Origin: Leyella lascolaii
GTDB taxonomy: Bacteria > Bacteroidota > Bacteroidia > Bacteroidales > Bacteroidaceae
Direction: 5' to 3'
DNA: 64,000 nucleotides
Assembly: GCF_900079775.1 (NCBI RefSeq)
Contig: NZ_LT556036.1
Location: 71,664 to 135,663, forward strand
Shown here: piece after piece, positions 44,680-53,000 of the stretch
How positions within the stretch are numbered: position 1 is the stretch's first letter
Layout: each line of letters begins with the position of its first letter
The notes under the pieces: generated by a model
Seen by the model: the letters and a program-made list of their open reading frames with translations, nothing else
Databases searched by the model: none
What the model was told of the DNA's origin: nothing
Program-made: the position numbers and the translations under genes

Positions 44680-46110
44680 ATGGATAAGACTGTGTATGCC
44701 TATCATACTGAGACGCGCACAATGCTCGCTGACATAAATACTCCGGTGGCTGTGTATATGCGGCTGCGCGACCTTTACCCGCAAAGCGTGTTGATGGAAA
44801 GTTCTGATTATCATGACTCGTCGAACAGCAGGTCGTACATCGGAATAAATCCGATTGCAAGCATATCCGTATGCGACGGACTGGTGGAAATGAAATTCCC
44901 TGACGGCTCATCGGAGACGCGCAGTATAAGTGAGGATTTCGGTTGCGACGACGCCATAAACAGTTTTCTTGGCAGGTTCAAGGTTTCCGGCGACGGTGCC
45001 TGCAGTTGCGGGGTGTTCGGATATATGGCGTTCGACGCCGTGAGATATTTTGAGAATATCCCTGTAAGGAAAACTCCGGCTGAGGAAGGGGGCATCCCCG
45101 ACATATTATATATAATGTATAAGGACATAATCGTGTTCGAGCATTATACCAGCAGAATGACAGTCACCGTGATGTGTGAGGAAAACTGTGGCGGGCATGC
45201 GGAAGACTGCGCCAATGACGAGCTTGACATGCTGGAGCATGACATAAACAGGATGACTGTAAGGGAGTATGGTTTCAGGGCTGTCGGCGGATGTGTCTCC
45301 ACTCTGACAGATGATGAGCACAAGGCAAACATACGCCGGGGCATTCAGCATTGTCTGAAAGGAGACGTCTTTCAGATGGTTCTCTCACGGCGGTTCAAGC
45401 AAAAATATAAAGGCGATGACTTCAAACTGTACCGTACGTTAAGAAGCATCAATCCGAGTCCGTATCTGTTTTATTTTGATTTCGGGGGATTCCGCATCTT
45501 CGGTTCATCGCCAGAGACACATTGCCGTATAGAGAACGGCAAGGCGTATATAGACCCGATTGCCGGAACGACGGGACGCACCGGCTGTGAGGCACAGGAC
45601 ATCAAGGCGGCTGAGTATCTGCGGAACGACGCTAAGGAGAATGCCGAACACGTGATGCTCGTGGATCTTGCCCGTAATGATCTGAGCCGTAACTGCCACG
45701 GAGTGAAGCTTGATTTCTTTAAAGACATGCAGTTCTATTCGCATGTCATACATCTGGTAAGCCGTGTGAGCGGAACGCTTGACAAGGACTCCAACCCTGT
45801 CAGGACATTCATCGACACGTTTCCTGCCGGTACGCTGTCTGGTGCTCCGAAAGTGAGGGCGATGCAGCTGATAAGCGAATATGAGCCGCACAGCCGTGGC
45901 GCGTACGGAGGATGTATAGGCTATATAGGACTGGACGGCAGTCTGAATCAGGCGATAACGATACGCACGTTTATAAGCAGGAACAATGAACTGTGCTTTC
46001 AGGCAGGCGGAGGCATTGTCGCCGCAAGCGATGAGGACTACGAACTGCAGGAGGTGAACAATAAGCTTGCGGCATTGCGCAAGGCTGTTGAACTGGCTGA
46101 AAATATATGA
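44680..46110 (+). CDS. trpE: Anthranilate synthase component I TrpE
   Basis: TrpE makes anthranilate from chorismate with ammonia from TrpG. The 476-residue protein has the regulatory N-terminal domain, with a VLMESS motif corresponding to the tryptophan feedback site. The chorismate-binding domain contains VLSRRF, FIFGSSPE-like FRIFGSSPETHCRI, IAGTTGRTG, DAKENAEHVMLVDLARND and FPAGTLSGAPKVRAMQLI. Full length. It starts after the palindromic gap behind trpB and is followed 4 bases later by trpG. Confidence 0.97.
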   Translation: MDKTVYAYHTETRTMLADINTPVAVYMRLRDLYPQSVLMESSDYHDSSNSRSYIGINPIASISVCDGLVEMKFPDGSSETRSISEDFGCDDAINSFLGRFKVSGDGACSCGVFGYMAFDAVRYFENIPVRKTPAEEGGIPDILYIMYKDIIVFEHYTSRMTVTVMCEENCGGHAEDCANDELDMLEHDINRMTVREYGFRAVGGCVSTLTDDEHKANIRRGIQHCLKGDVFQMVLSRRFKQKYKGDDFKLYRTLRSINPSPYLFYFDFGGFRIFGSSPETHCRIENGKAYIDPIAGTTGRTGCEAQDIKAAEYLRNDAKENAEHVMLVDLARNDLSRNCHGVKLDFFKDMQFYSHVIHLVSRVSGTLDKDSNPVRTFIDTFPAGTLSGAPKVRAMQLISEYEPHSRGAYGGCIGYIGLDGSLNQAITIRTFISRNNELCFQAGGGIVAASDEDYELQEVNNKLAALRKAVELAENI

Positions 46111-46114
46111 TGTT

Positions 46115-46690
46115 ATGAAAAAAATACTGATAGTAGACAATTATGACTCCTTTACATACAATCTGTCACATATGGTAAAGGAACTCGGTGCCGATGTGAC
46201 CGTTCTGCGTAACGACAGTTTTGATTTGGGCGGTCTGGGAGTGTTCGACGGCATCATTCTCAGTCCCGGTCCGGGAGTCCCCTCGGAGGCTGGCATGCTG
46301 ATGGACGTTGTAAGAACGTATGGCAGCTCAAAGCCGTTGCTTGGAGTGTGTCTCGGTCATCAGGCAATAGGCGAGGTGTTCGGCGCGAGGCTCATGAACA
46401 TGAAGTCGGTGTGCCACGGAATGCAGACCGAATGCCGTAAGCTGGTGGACGACTGTATTTTCGACGGTCTGTCCGAACGCTTTTATGTCGGACGTTATCA
46501 CAGTTGGGTTATTGACAGAAGCGGTTTCCCGGACAGTCTGGAGGTGACGGCTGTCGCTGATGACGGACAGATAATGGCGGTAAGGCATAGGGAGTATGAC
46601 GTGCGCGGAATACAGTTTCATCCGGAAAGCGTGCTTACGCCTCAGGGCAAGACCATCGTAGGCAACTGGCTCGGGATGTGTGTGCCGTAG
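46115..46690 (+). CDS. trpG: Anthranilate synthase glutamine amidotransferase TrpG
   Basis: TrpG supplies ammonia from glutamine to TrpE. From ATG 46115 (MKKILIVDNYDSFTYNL) it has 191 residues, normal for a free-standing class I amidotransferase. Motifs are ILSPGPGVP, LGVCLGHQAIGE with the nucleophile Cys, and GIQFHPESVLTP with His and Glu. An upstream in-frame ATG lies within trpE and is unlikely. Last gene of the trp cluster. Confidence 0.96.
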   Translation: MKKILIVDNYDSFTYNLSHMVKELGADVTVLRNDSFDLGGLGVFDGIILSPGPGVPSEAGMLMDVVRTYGSSKPLLGVCLGHQAIGEVFGARLMNMKSVCHGMQTECRKLVDDCIFDGLSERFYVGRYHSWVIDRSGFPDSLEVTAVADDGQIMAVRHREYDVRGIQFHPESVLTPQGKTIVGNWLGMCVP

Positions 46691-46728
46691 GATGCGAATG
46701 TGCGCCACGTAGGATGGAAAACAGAAAA

Positions 46729-46789
46729 GCAGTGTATGACTGTGTCGCGGCAGATGAGCGTGAGCCCGTCACCTACAGTCATGCACTGC
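46729..46789. terminator. Long inverted repeat between trpG and prfC
   Basis: GCAGTGTATGACTGT (46729-46743) and ACAGTCATGCACTGC (46775-46789) pair at 14 of 15 positions and enclose 31 bases. It separates converging genes and may act as a bidirectional transcript end. There is no strong T-run. Confidence 0.55.
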
Positions 46790-46815
46790 ATATGTGAAAA
46801 ACTTGCTTTGTGTTG

Positions 46816-48384
46816 TCAGAACTCTGATGTGAAGTGGAACCTGATGTGCTTGAAGTCCTGCTGCGCCATGCTGAGCACGTAGCCGGAGTCGGCAAGGAAC
46901 ACATCGCGCCCTTCGCGGTCTTTTGCCATATACTGGAACTTGCGTTTCTTGAACGACTCGAACTCCGCCTCGTCGTCGCTTTCTATCCAGCATGCCTTGT
47001 AGAGATGTACCGGTTCCCAACGGCATTTCGCGTTGTATTCGTTCTCAAGCCTGTACTGAATGACCTCAAACTGCAGTTGTCCGACAGTTCCGATAATCTT
47101 GCGTCCGTTGAACTGGTTGACAAACAGCTGTGCCACACCCTCGTCCATGAGCTGGCTGATGCCTTTCTCAAGCTGCTTTGACTTCATGGGGTCGTCATTC
47201 TCTATGTACTTGAACATTTCCGGCGAGAACGACGGCAGTCCGCGGAAGTGAAGCTGCTCTCCGTCTGTCAGCGTGTCGCCAATCTTGAATATGCCGTTGT
47301 CGGGCAGTCCTACGATGTCGCCAGGATAGGCCTCATCAATGGTGCTCTTGCGCTGTGCCATGAATTGTGTTGGCGAAGAGAAGCGCACCGTCTTGCCAAG
47401 ACGCACGTGCAGATAAGGATGGTTGCGCTCGAACTTTCCGCTGCACACCTTGCAGTAGGCGATGCATGAGCGGTGGTTGGGGTCGATGTTGGCTGTTATC
47501 TTGAATATGAATCCAGTGAATCTCGGCTCCTCTGGGTCGATGTCGCGCTCCTCAGCCTTTGTGGGCTTTGGCGACGGAGCTATTTCTACAAAACAGTTGA
47601 GCAACTCCTGCACACCGAAGTTGTTGAGTGCGGAGCCGAAGAACACCGGAGCCACCTTTGCGGCGCGATATGACTCCACATCGAACTCAGGGTAGACACC
47701 GTCTATCAGTTCGATGTCATCGCGCAGTTGTCTGGCATCCTGCTCTCCGATGTGGCTTTCCAGCTCCTCGCTGTTGACGTCAATCTCTACTTTTTCGGTA
47801 ACGCGCTGCTTGTCGGGCTTGAACAGGTCGAGCTTGTTCTCGTATATGTTGTATACGCCTTTGAACTTCGCTCCTATGTTGATGGGCCACGAGAGAGGGC
47901 GCACGCTTATGCTCAGCTCTTCCTCAAGTTCGTCGAGCAGGTCGAACGGGTCGCGTCCTTCGCGGTCCATCTTGTTGATGAATATGATGACAGGCGTGTT
48001 GCGCATGCGGCACACTTCCATTAGTTTGCGTGTCTGTGTCTCCACACCTTTGGCACCGTCCACTACGATTATCGCAGAGTCGACGGCTGTCAGTGTGCGG
48101 TAGGTGTCCTCAGCGAAGTCCTGGTGACCTGGCGTGTCGAGTATGTTTATCTTATATCCGTTGTAGTCGAACTCCATCACTGAGGTCGAGACCGATATTC
48201 CGCGCTGCTTCTCTATCTCCATCCAGTCGGATGTGGCGGTCTTGCGTATCTTGTTGTTTTTTACGGCTCCCGCCACCTGTATCTGTCCGCCAAACAGCAG
48301 GAACTTCTCAGTGAGTGTTGTCTTTCCGGCATCCGGGTGTGATATGATGGCAAATGTCCTTCTTCTTGAAATCTCCTGATTCAT
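46816..48384 (-). CDS. prfC: Peptide chain release factor 3
   Basis: RF3 is a GTPase that removes RF1/RF2 from the ribosome after termination. The 522-residue translational GTPase shows G1 [17 protein letters not shown]3 [16 protein letters not shown] and G4 [12 protein letters not shown]. The RF3-specific C-terminal domain ([21 protein letters not shown]) follows. It is downstream of rfbD with a 3-base gap, so it is in the same leftward transcript. Confidence 0.97.
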   Translation of the reverse strand: MNQEISRRRTFAIISHPDAGKTTLTEKFLLFGGQIQVAGAVKNNKIRKTATSDWMEIEKQRGISVSTSVMEFDYNGYKINILDTPGHQDFAEDTYRTLTAVDSAIIVVDGAKGVETQTRKLMEVCRMRNTPVIIFINKMDREGRDPFDLLDELEEELSISVRPLSWPINIGAKFKGVYNIYENKLDLFKPDKQRVTEKVEIDVNSEELESHIGEQDARQLRDDIELIDGVYPEFDVESYRAAKVAPVFFGSALNNFGVQELLNCFVEIAPSPKPTKAEERDIDPEEPRFTGFIFKITANIDPNHRSCIAYCKVCSGKFERNHPYLHVRLGKTVRFSSPTQFMAQRKSTIDEAYPGDIVGLPDNGIFKIGDTLTDGEQLHFRGLPSFSPEMFKYIENDDPMKSKQLEKGISQLMDEGVAQLFVNQFNGRKIIGTVGQLQFEVIQYRLENEYNAKCRWEPVHLYKACWIESDDEAEFESFKKRKFQYMAKDREGRDVFLADSGYVLSMAQQDFKHIRFHFTSEF

Positions 48385-48387
48385 CGT

Positions 48388-49242
48388 CTATTTGTTTAGT
48401 ATGGTAATACATTCGGCAAGGCTGTCCTCCCAATAAGGTATCTCGATATTGTAAGTCTGCTTGAATTTTGTCTTGTCGAGCACCGAGTAGTGCGGCCGCG
48501 ACGCCGGTGTGGGGTATTCGGATGTGTGTATCGGGCGTACGTGGCATGTGCTTATGCCGCTCAGACGGTGTATGGCTTTTGTGAAATCATACCAGCTTAT
48601 GACACCTTCGTTTGAGAAATGGTAGATTCCCGGTACGATGCCCTGCTCAACGGCAGTCATTATTGCTATGGCAAGGTCGCGCGCATAAGTCGGCGTGCCT
48701 ATCTGGTCGAATATGACGTTGAGCTGCTCCTTTTCTTTGCCGAGGCGCATCATTGTCTTCACGAAGTTGTTTCCGAAAGAGCTGTAGAGCCACGCCGTGC
48801 GTATTATCATGGCGTCGGGGCAAGCCTGCATGACTGCTTTTTCACCGTCGAGCTTGGTCTTTCCGTATACGCTGTCGGGGCACGGAGTGTCTGTCTCAAC
48901 GTATGGCGTGTGTTTTGTTCCGTCGAACACGTAGTCGGTGGAAACCTGTATCATGCGTCCGTTTCTCTTGGCGACAGCCTCGGCAAGATATGCCGGAGCC
49001 TCCGCGTTGAGCATCCTGCACAGCCCGCTGTTGCTCTCTGCCTTGTCTACAGCCGTGTATGCCGCGCAGTTGATGATGACATCGATACTGTTGGACGATA
49101 CAAATCTGCCGATGGCTTCAGCGTCGGTGATGTCGAGCTCATTCACATCGGTGTTGAAAAAAGTATGTTGCGGATAGTTTTTTTCAATTAAGCGGAGTTC
49201 GTTTCCCAGCTGTCCGTTACAGCCTGTAATCAAGATGTTCAT
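48388..49242 (-). CDS. rfbD: dTDP-4-dehydrorhamnose reductase RfbD
   Basis: RfbD reduces dTDP-4-dehydrorhamnose to dTDP-L-rhamnose, the last step of the activated rhamnose pathway for surface polysaccharide. The 284-residue short-chain dehydrogenase has the Rossmann start MNILITGCNGQLGNEL, NCAAYTAVDKAE, the catalytic ISTDYVFDGT-like VSTDYVFDGTKHTPYVE and YGKTKLDGEKAV with the YxxxK pair. rfbA is about 6 kb away on the same strand; rfbB and rfbC are not in the window. Confidence 0.96.
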   Translation of the reverse strand: MNILITGCNGQLGNELRLIEKNYPQHTFFNTDVNELDITDAEAIGRFVSSNSIDVIINCAAYTAVDKAESNSGLCRMLNAEAPAYLAEAVAKRNGRMIQVSTDYVFDGTKHTPYVETDTPCPDSVYGKTKLDGEKAVMQACPDAMIIRTAWLYSSFGNNFVKTMMRLGKEKEQLNVIFDQIGTPTYARDLAIAIMTAVEQGIVPGIYHFSNEGVISWYDFTKAIHRLSGISTCHVRPIHTSEYPTPASRPHYSVLDKTKFKQTYNIEIPYWEDSLAECITILNK

Positions 49243-49257
49243 ATTGTCTCAGTATTT

Positions 49258-49806
49258 TTAGTCTTCGTCAAAAATCAAACCTTCCTTTTTGTCTTTCATA
49301 TAATAATCGTTCAGCATTCCGATGAATGTCGATATCTCCTTTATCGCATGCTCTGTGTCGGGGCTTATCTGCCTGTTCTGAAGCCGCAGCATCATTGTGC
49401 CGTACAGGGCGTTCATGCATGTTTCTATCTCATTGAGGTTTTTGTCACCTTTGTTTCTCAGTTCCACGATGAACGGCAACACCTTGTAGTATTCCGCATT
49501 GTAGAACGGGAAGCGGCTGCTTTGCAGCAGGCTGTTGTGCAGTTCGTTAAGCTGCTGTATTATTATTGTGTTTATCTGAAGGTGCCCACCCTGGCGTTTC
49601 CCTTCAATGTTCATCATCCGTATAAGGTTGCCATACCAGTCGGTCACCTCCTCTTTCTGTTCATCGGTATATCCGAATCTGGAAATGTATTCCTTGCTTA
49701 TGCGTGATAGAGAGCATCCGTAGGCGCGTATCAAATCCTCTATCTGCCACATGTAAAGAACGTATTCGGCTATATTCTTTTCGTGCAATTCCTGTGCTAT
49801 ATACAT
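49258..49806 (-). CDS. DUF4924 family protein
   Basis: A 182-residue, mostly helical cytoplasmic protein beginning MYIAQELHEKNIAEYVLYMWQIEDLIRAY, which I associate with DUF4924, a Bacteroidetes-specific family of unknown role. The C-terminus is acidic. It lies 15 bases before rfbD in the leftward cluster that also contains prfC. Confidence 0.8.
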   Translation of the reverse strand: MYIAQELHEKNIAEYVLYMWQIEDLIRAYGCSLSRISKEYISRFGYTDEQKEEVTDWYGNLIRMMNIEGKRQGGHLQINTIIIQQLNELHNSLLQSSRFPFYNAEYYKVLPFIVELRNKGDKNLNEIETCMNALYGTMMLRLQNRQISPDTEHAIKEISTFIGMLNDYYMKDKKEGLIFDED

Positions 49807-49880
49807 TGTATGTGAAAAATTTTATAATAGGTGGGCGACGTGTGACGGTGTCTTCTGCATTGCCGTCAAGGCAACAGCCG

Positions 49881-50549
49881 TCAGTAATGGAATGTATAGA
49901 GATTGAAGACTGTGCCGATAAGTATAATCAGTGAAATGATTATGACGAGACACCCGATAATCTTGTTTATTATGATTATGCCCTTGTTGTCGAACTGTCC
50001 GCGTATCTTGTCGATGAGCCAGGTAAGTCCGAACCACCATAGAATGGCTCCGCATATGATGCTGAGATAGCCTATGGACATCTCCAGCGGATGGTCGGGA
50101 ATCACGAAAGAGAACTGGGCGAAGAGCACCATGAACAGGAATATTATCAGCGGGTTGAGGAATGTCACCCAGAAAGCGGTCACACCGTTGTATATGAGCG
50201 TCCCTTTCTTGTTGCCGCTGATGTGCATGTTTTTCGTGGGGTTGCTCATGAAGCAGTATATACCGAACAGAAGAAGCAGTGTGCTTCCTGTTATTTTCAG
50301 AATGAAAAGGTTTTGGGGATTTGTAATAAGATCCATTACAAAGCTCATTCCAAAGCCTGTGATAAGCGCGTATATGATGTCGCTTATCGCGGCACCGACA
50401 CCTGTTACGAATCCGTACCAGCGGCCCTTGTTGAGTGTTCTCTGAACACACAGAATCCCGACCGGCCCCATCGGCGCAGATACAAATATTCCGATTAATA
50501 TTCCTTTGAATATTAAATCGAGTATGTCTATGTGAAACGGAAACGGCAT
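49881..50549 (-). CDS. LysE/RhtB family transporter
   Basis: A 222-residue inner-membrane exporter with six hydrophobic helices. The conserved N-terminal motif GILIGIFVSAPMGPVGILCVQRTLNKGRWYG (GP.GP-like) and ITGFGMSFVMDL are present. Family members export amino acids; the substrate here is unknown. I start at ATG 50549 (MPFPFHIDILDL) because the promoter elements TTTG-N20-CAATTTTG (50589-50558, minus) lie directly upstream. The frame could be opened 13 codons earlier, but that would cross the -7 box. Confidence 0.85.
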   Translation of the reverse strand: MPFPFHIDILDLIFKGILIGIFVSAPMGPVGILCVQRTLNKGRWYGFVTGVGAAISDIIYALITGFGMSFVMDLITNPQNLFILKITGSTLLLLFGIYCFMSNPTKNMHISGNKKGTLIYNGVTAFWVTFLNPLIIFLFMVLFAQFSFVIPDHPLEMSIGYLSIICGAILWWFGLTWLIDKIRGQFDNKGIIIINKIIGCLVIIISLIILIGTVFNLYTFHY

Positions 50550-50557
50550 ATCATGTG

Positions 50558-50589
50558 CAAAATTGCGAATTTTATATGATATGGACAAA
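50558..50589 (-). promoter_or_regulatory. Probable promoter of the LysE-type gene
   Basis: TTTG and CAATTTTG (one mismatch to TAnnTTTG) are 20 bases apart on the minus strand. The transcript would start almost at the ATG. Confidence 0.45.
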
Positions 50590-50604
50590 TTTTTTATTGC
50601 AAAC

Positions 50605-50637
50605 TTTGTGCGTTGTGAGTATTTTTTAATACCTTTG
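50605..50637 (+). promoter_or_regulatory. Promoter of the ROK kinase gene
   Basis: TTTG (50605) and TACCTTTG (50630) are 21 bases apart. The leader is about 120 bases. Confidence 0.65.
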
Positions 50638-50761
50638 CCTATGAAAGTCAGTGCACCTGACGGGGTGTAGTGCCCTTGTGTTGTGTGGCGTTATTCAGCC
50701 ATGATGGGGGGCGTTGCGATGTAGGTTTATTACTATTAATTAACTATAAAATAATAAAGAC

Positions 50762-51751
50762 ATGAATGCAGAACCAATAATGAAACCGTATGTAATCGGT
50801 TTGGACTTAGGTGGAACAAACTCTGTTTTCGGTATCGTGGACAGCAGAGGGGACATAAAGGCCACAACAGCCATCAAGACACAGGGTTATAATAATGTGG
50901 ACGACTATGTTAAGGCGTCTGTAGACGCGCTCAAGATTATCATTGACCAGGTGGGTGGAATAGATAAGATCAAGGCAATGGGAATTGGCGCGCCCAATGG
51001 TAACTATTATAACGGAACAATTGAGTTCGCACCGAATCTTGAATGGGGACACGACGGAGTAGTTCCGTTGGCGGATATGTTCTCAAAGGCTCTCGGCATA
51101 CCTGTGGCTCTTACCAATGACGCCAACGCAGCTGCAATCGGAGAGATGACTTATGGTGTTGCGCGCGGAATGAAAAACTTCATTGTTATTACGCTTGGAA
51201 CAGGTGTGGGCTCGGGTATTGTCGTTAACGGACAGCTTGTTTACGGATGTGATGGTTTCGCCGGTGAGCTCGGTCATGTCATCGTGAAGGAGAACGGACG
51301 CTCGTGCGGATGCGGCCGTAACGGCTGTCTTGAGGCTTATTGCTCGGCAACCGGTGTGGCACGTACGGCGCGTGAGATACTCAACACGACGGATGAGCCG
51401 TCTTTGCTTCGTGATTTGAATCCAGATGAAATCACATCTTATGATGTGTCGATGGCTGCTGAGAAGGGCGACAAACTCGCACTCGGAGTATATGAGTTTA
51501 CCGGAAAACTACTTGGTGAGGCTTGCGCGAACTTCGCCGCATTCTCTTCACCGGAGGCATTTATATTCTTCGGTGGTCTGACAAAGGCTGGTGATCTGAT
51601 TATGAATCCTATCAAGAAGGCTTACGATGAGCGCGTGCTGAACATATTCAAGGGTAAGGCGAAGTTCCTCATCAGCGGTCTGGAGGGCTCTTCAGCTGCC
51701 GTGCTTGGAGCATCAGCTGTAGGATGGGATGTGACAGAATCTGCCAAATAA
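50762..51751 (+). CDS. ROK family glucokinase
   Basis: A 329-residue sugar kinase, probably ATP-dependent glucokinase feeding glycolysis. It has the phosphate motif IGLDLGGTNSVFGIVD, NDANAAAIGEMTYG with the catalytic Asp, LGTGVGSGIV, and the ROK zinc site GHVIVKENGRSCGCGRNGCLEAYCS. There is no N-terminal helix-turn-helix, so it is an enzyme and not a repressor. Single gene; a large inverted-repeat element starts 13 bases after the stop. Confidence 0.95.
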   Translation: MNAEPIMKPYVIGLDLGGTNSVFGIVDSRGDIKATTAIKTQGYNNVDDYVKASVDALKIIIDQVGGIDKIKAMGIGAPNGNYYNGTIEFAPNLEWGHDGVVPLADMFSKALGIPVALTNDANAAAIGEMTYGVARGMKNFIVITLGTGVGSGIVVNGQLVYGCDGFAGELGHVIVKENGRSCGCGRNGCLEAYCSATGVARTAREILNTTDEPSLLRDLNPDEITSYDVSMAAEKGDKLALGVYEFTGKLLGEACANFAAFSSPEAFIFFGGLTKAGDLIMNPIKKAYDERVLNIFKGKAKFLISGLEGSSAAVLGASAVGWDVTESAK

Positions 51752-51764
51752 ACACTAAATAAAA

Positions 51765-51910
51765 TGTCAACAATTAGTGCTCATTTATTTTAGACAGACA
51801 TATCTACGGCTTGTTGATGAAGCCATTCTGGCTGACATGTCATGACAGATAGCCCGGAACACAAGATAATGATGCTGCATTCTAAAACAAATGTGTACTA
51901 ATTGTTGACA
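51765..51910. mobile_element. 146-base MITE-like element with 30-base inverted ends
   Basis: Left end 51765-51794 and right end 51881-51910 are inverted copies with 27 of 30 positions identical; the outer part is TGTCAACAATTAGT / ACTAATTGTTGACA. The inside is noncoding. The right end runs into TTTTTTT, so the element could also serve as the terminator of the ROK gene. No transposase is present. Confidence 0.65.
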
Positions 51911-52010
51911 CTTTTTTTATAAAACAATGCCTTGACATAAAGAAAAGTGATGCACCGAGGCTTTTATGCGGTGACGCTGAAGATTTTTTACCAGTTTGTG
52001 ACATTGCAAC

Positions 52011-52216
52011 GTTTGTCCCGAATATGACATTAAACTGACAACTCACCATTTTTACTTCATTGCAGGCTTTCCAGCATTCTTACTCTCTTATGCTGCCATC
52101 TTGTTTCCCGTCTTTATCTTTTGTACTTTTCAGGAATATTATACAAATGCGAAAATGATCAGACTGACAGCAGTACGAAACAGGGACGAGGTATGATGAT
52201 TGAGTATGTTTCAAAA
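52011..52216. repeat. Copy C of the ~205-base palindrome element (degenerate)
   Basis: The left end CCCGAATATGACATTAAAC resembles copy D's CCCGAATCGGTCATTAGAC. The inner arms CTGCCATCTTGTTTCC and CTGACAGCAGTACG match those of copies A, D and E. The ends are more diverged than in A, B and D. Noncoding. Confidence 0.5.
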
Positions 52217-52442
52217 TTCACATTTTGTTTTCACACACATTCGGTCATAAGACTCCATTTCTCTTCCGTATCTCTTTGCTCGTTTGGTTTCTTGCTTTTT
52301 CCGATGCAGTCAGATTTAATCTCGGCATAAACGAAACACAAATGATATGATGACGATATGTAAGCGGGCTTGAACAGAATGACGTGACGGTAATAAAACA
52401 ATCATGTTCCAATGAAGTGAGGAGAGAGTTCATTTGCATGAA
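52217..52442. other. Intergenic, no gene seen
   Basis: T-rich on the plus strand with no coding frame of credible composition. Confidence 0.4.
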
Positions 52443-52483
52443 AATTGCTCAGGCGTGCGTTGACAGCGCAGACCTGAGCAATT
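52443..52483 (-). terminator. Terminator of the rfbA-wzc-HAD operon
   Basis: AATTGCTCAGG and CCTGAGCAATT form an 11-pair stem with an inner GCGC/GCGT-type pairing; on the minus strand it ends in TTTT. It lies about 65 bases after the HAD stop. Confidence 0.7.
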
Positions 52484-52546
52484 CCTTAGAATTTTATATG
52501 TAGAAGAATTTGTGAATCTTCTCTGACAAGTCAGGCTTGTCCGGTT

Positions 52547-52978
52547 CTACAAGTTCCACCAGTGTTTCTTTCTTTTGGAAGTCTTTTCGGAGAAAGATGT
52601 ATTGTGGCGCTCGGCTATGATGTCTTCATAGCTTTTCTTTTCGTGTATCATACGGTAAATCTCTCCCCATTCCGGCAATCCTCCTACGTTACGGTCGTCA
52701 ATAAACATGTCGGCTTTGATTTTTCTGGAAAAATGTTTGTTGTTTTCCATCTTCTCCTCAGGATAGTCCTTGTTTATGGCGTAGAATTCGATGCCACGCT
52801 CGCGGCACCATGCGACGGCATCCTCAAGATACTTGCCTTCACGTACTGTCCATAATATTATCCTGTTTCTTTCAGAAATCAGCATACGGATTGTTTCTGT
52901 GGCAAACGGTATTTCTTCGCCTATTTCAGGATAGCGGTTCTCAACTATTGTTCCGTCAAAGTCAACAGCAATTATCAT
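52547..52978 (-). CDS. HAD-superfamily hydrolase, BT0820-like
   Basis: A 143-residue HAD phosphatase-like protein. Motif I is MIIAVDFDGTIVENRYPEIGEE at the very N-terminus, motif II lies around IILWTVREG, and the terminal acid motif is MFIDDRNVGGLPEW. There is a basic, aromatic tail (SKRKKHWWNL). The substrate is unknown; it is third in the rfbA-wzc operon, so a role in surface polysaccharide metabolism is possible. Another frame stays open through and beyond the stop (see findings). Confidence 0.85.
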   Translation of the reverse strand: MIIAVDFDGTIVENRYPEIGEEIPFATETIRMLISERNRIILWTVREGKYLEDAVAWCRERGIEFYAINKDYPEEKMENNKHFSRKIKADMFIDDRNVGGLPEWGEIYRMIHEKKSYEDIIAERHNTSFSEKTSKRKKHWWNL

Positions 52979-53000
52979 TTCTTACAGTTTTATTTTCTGA

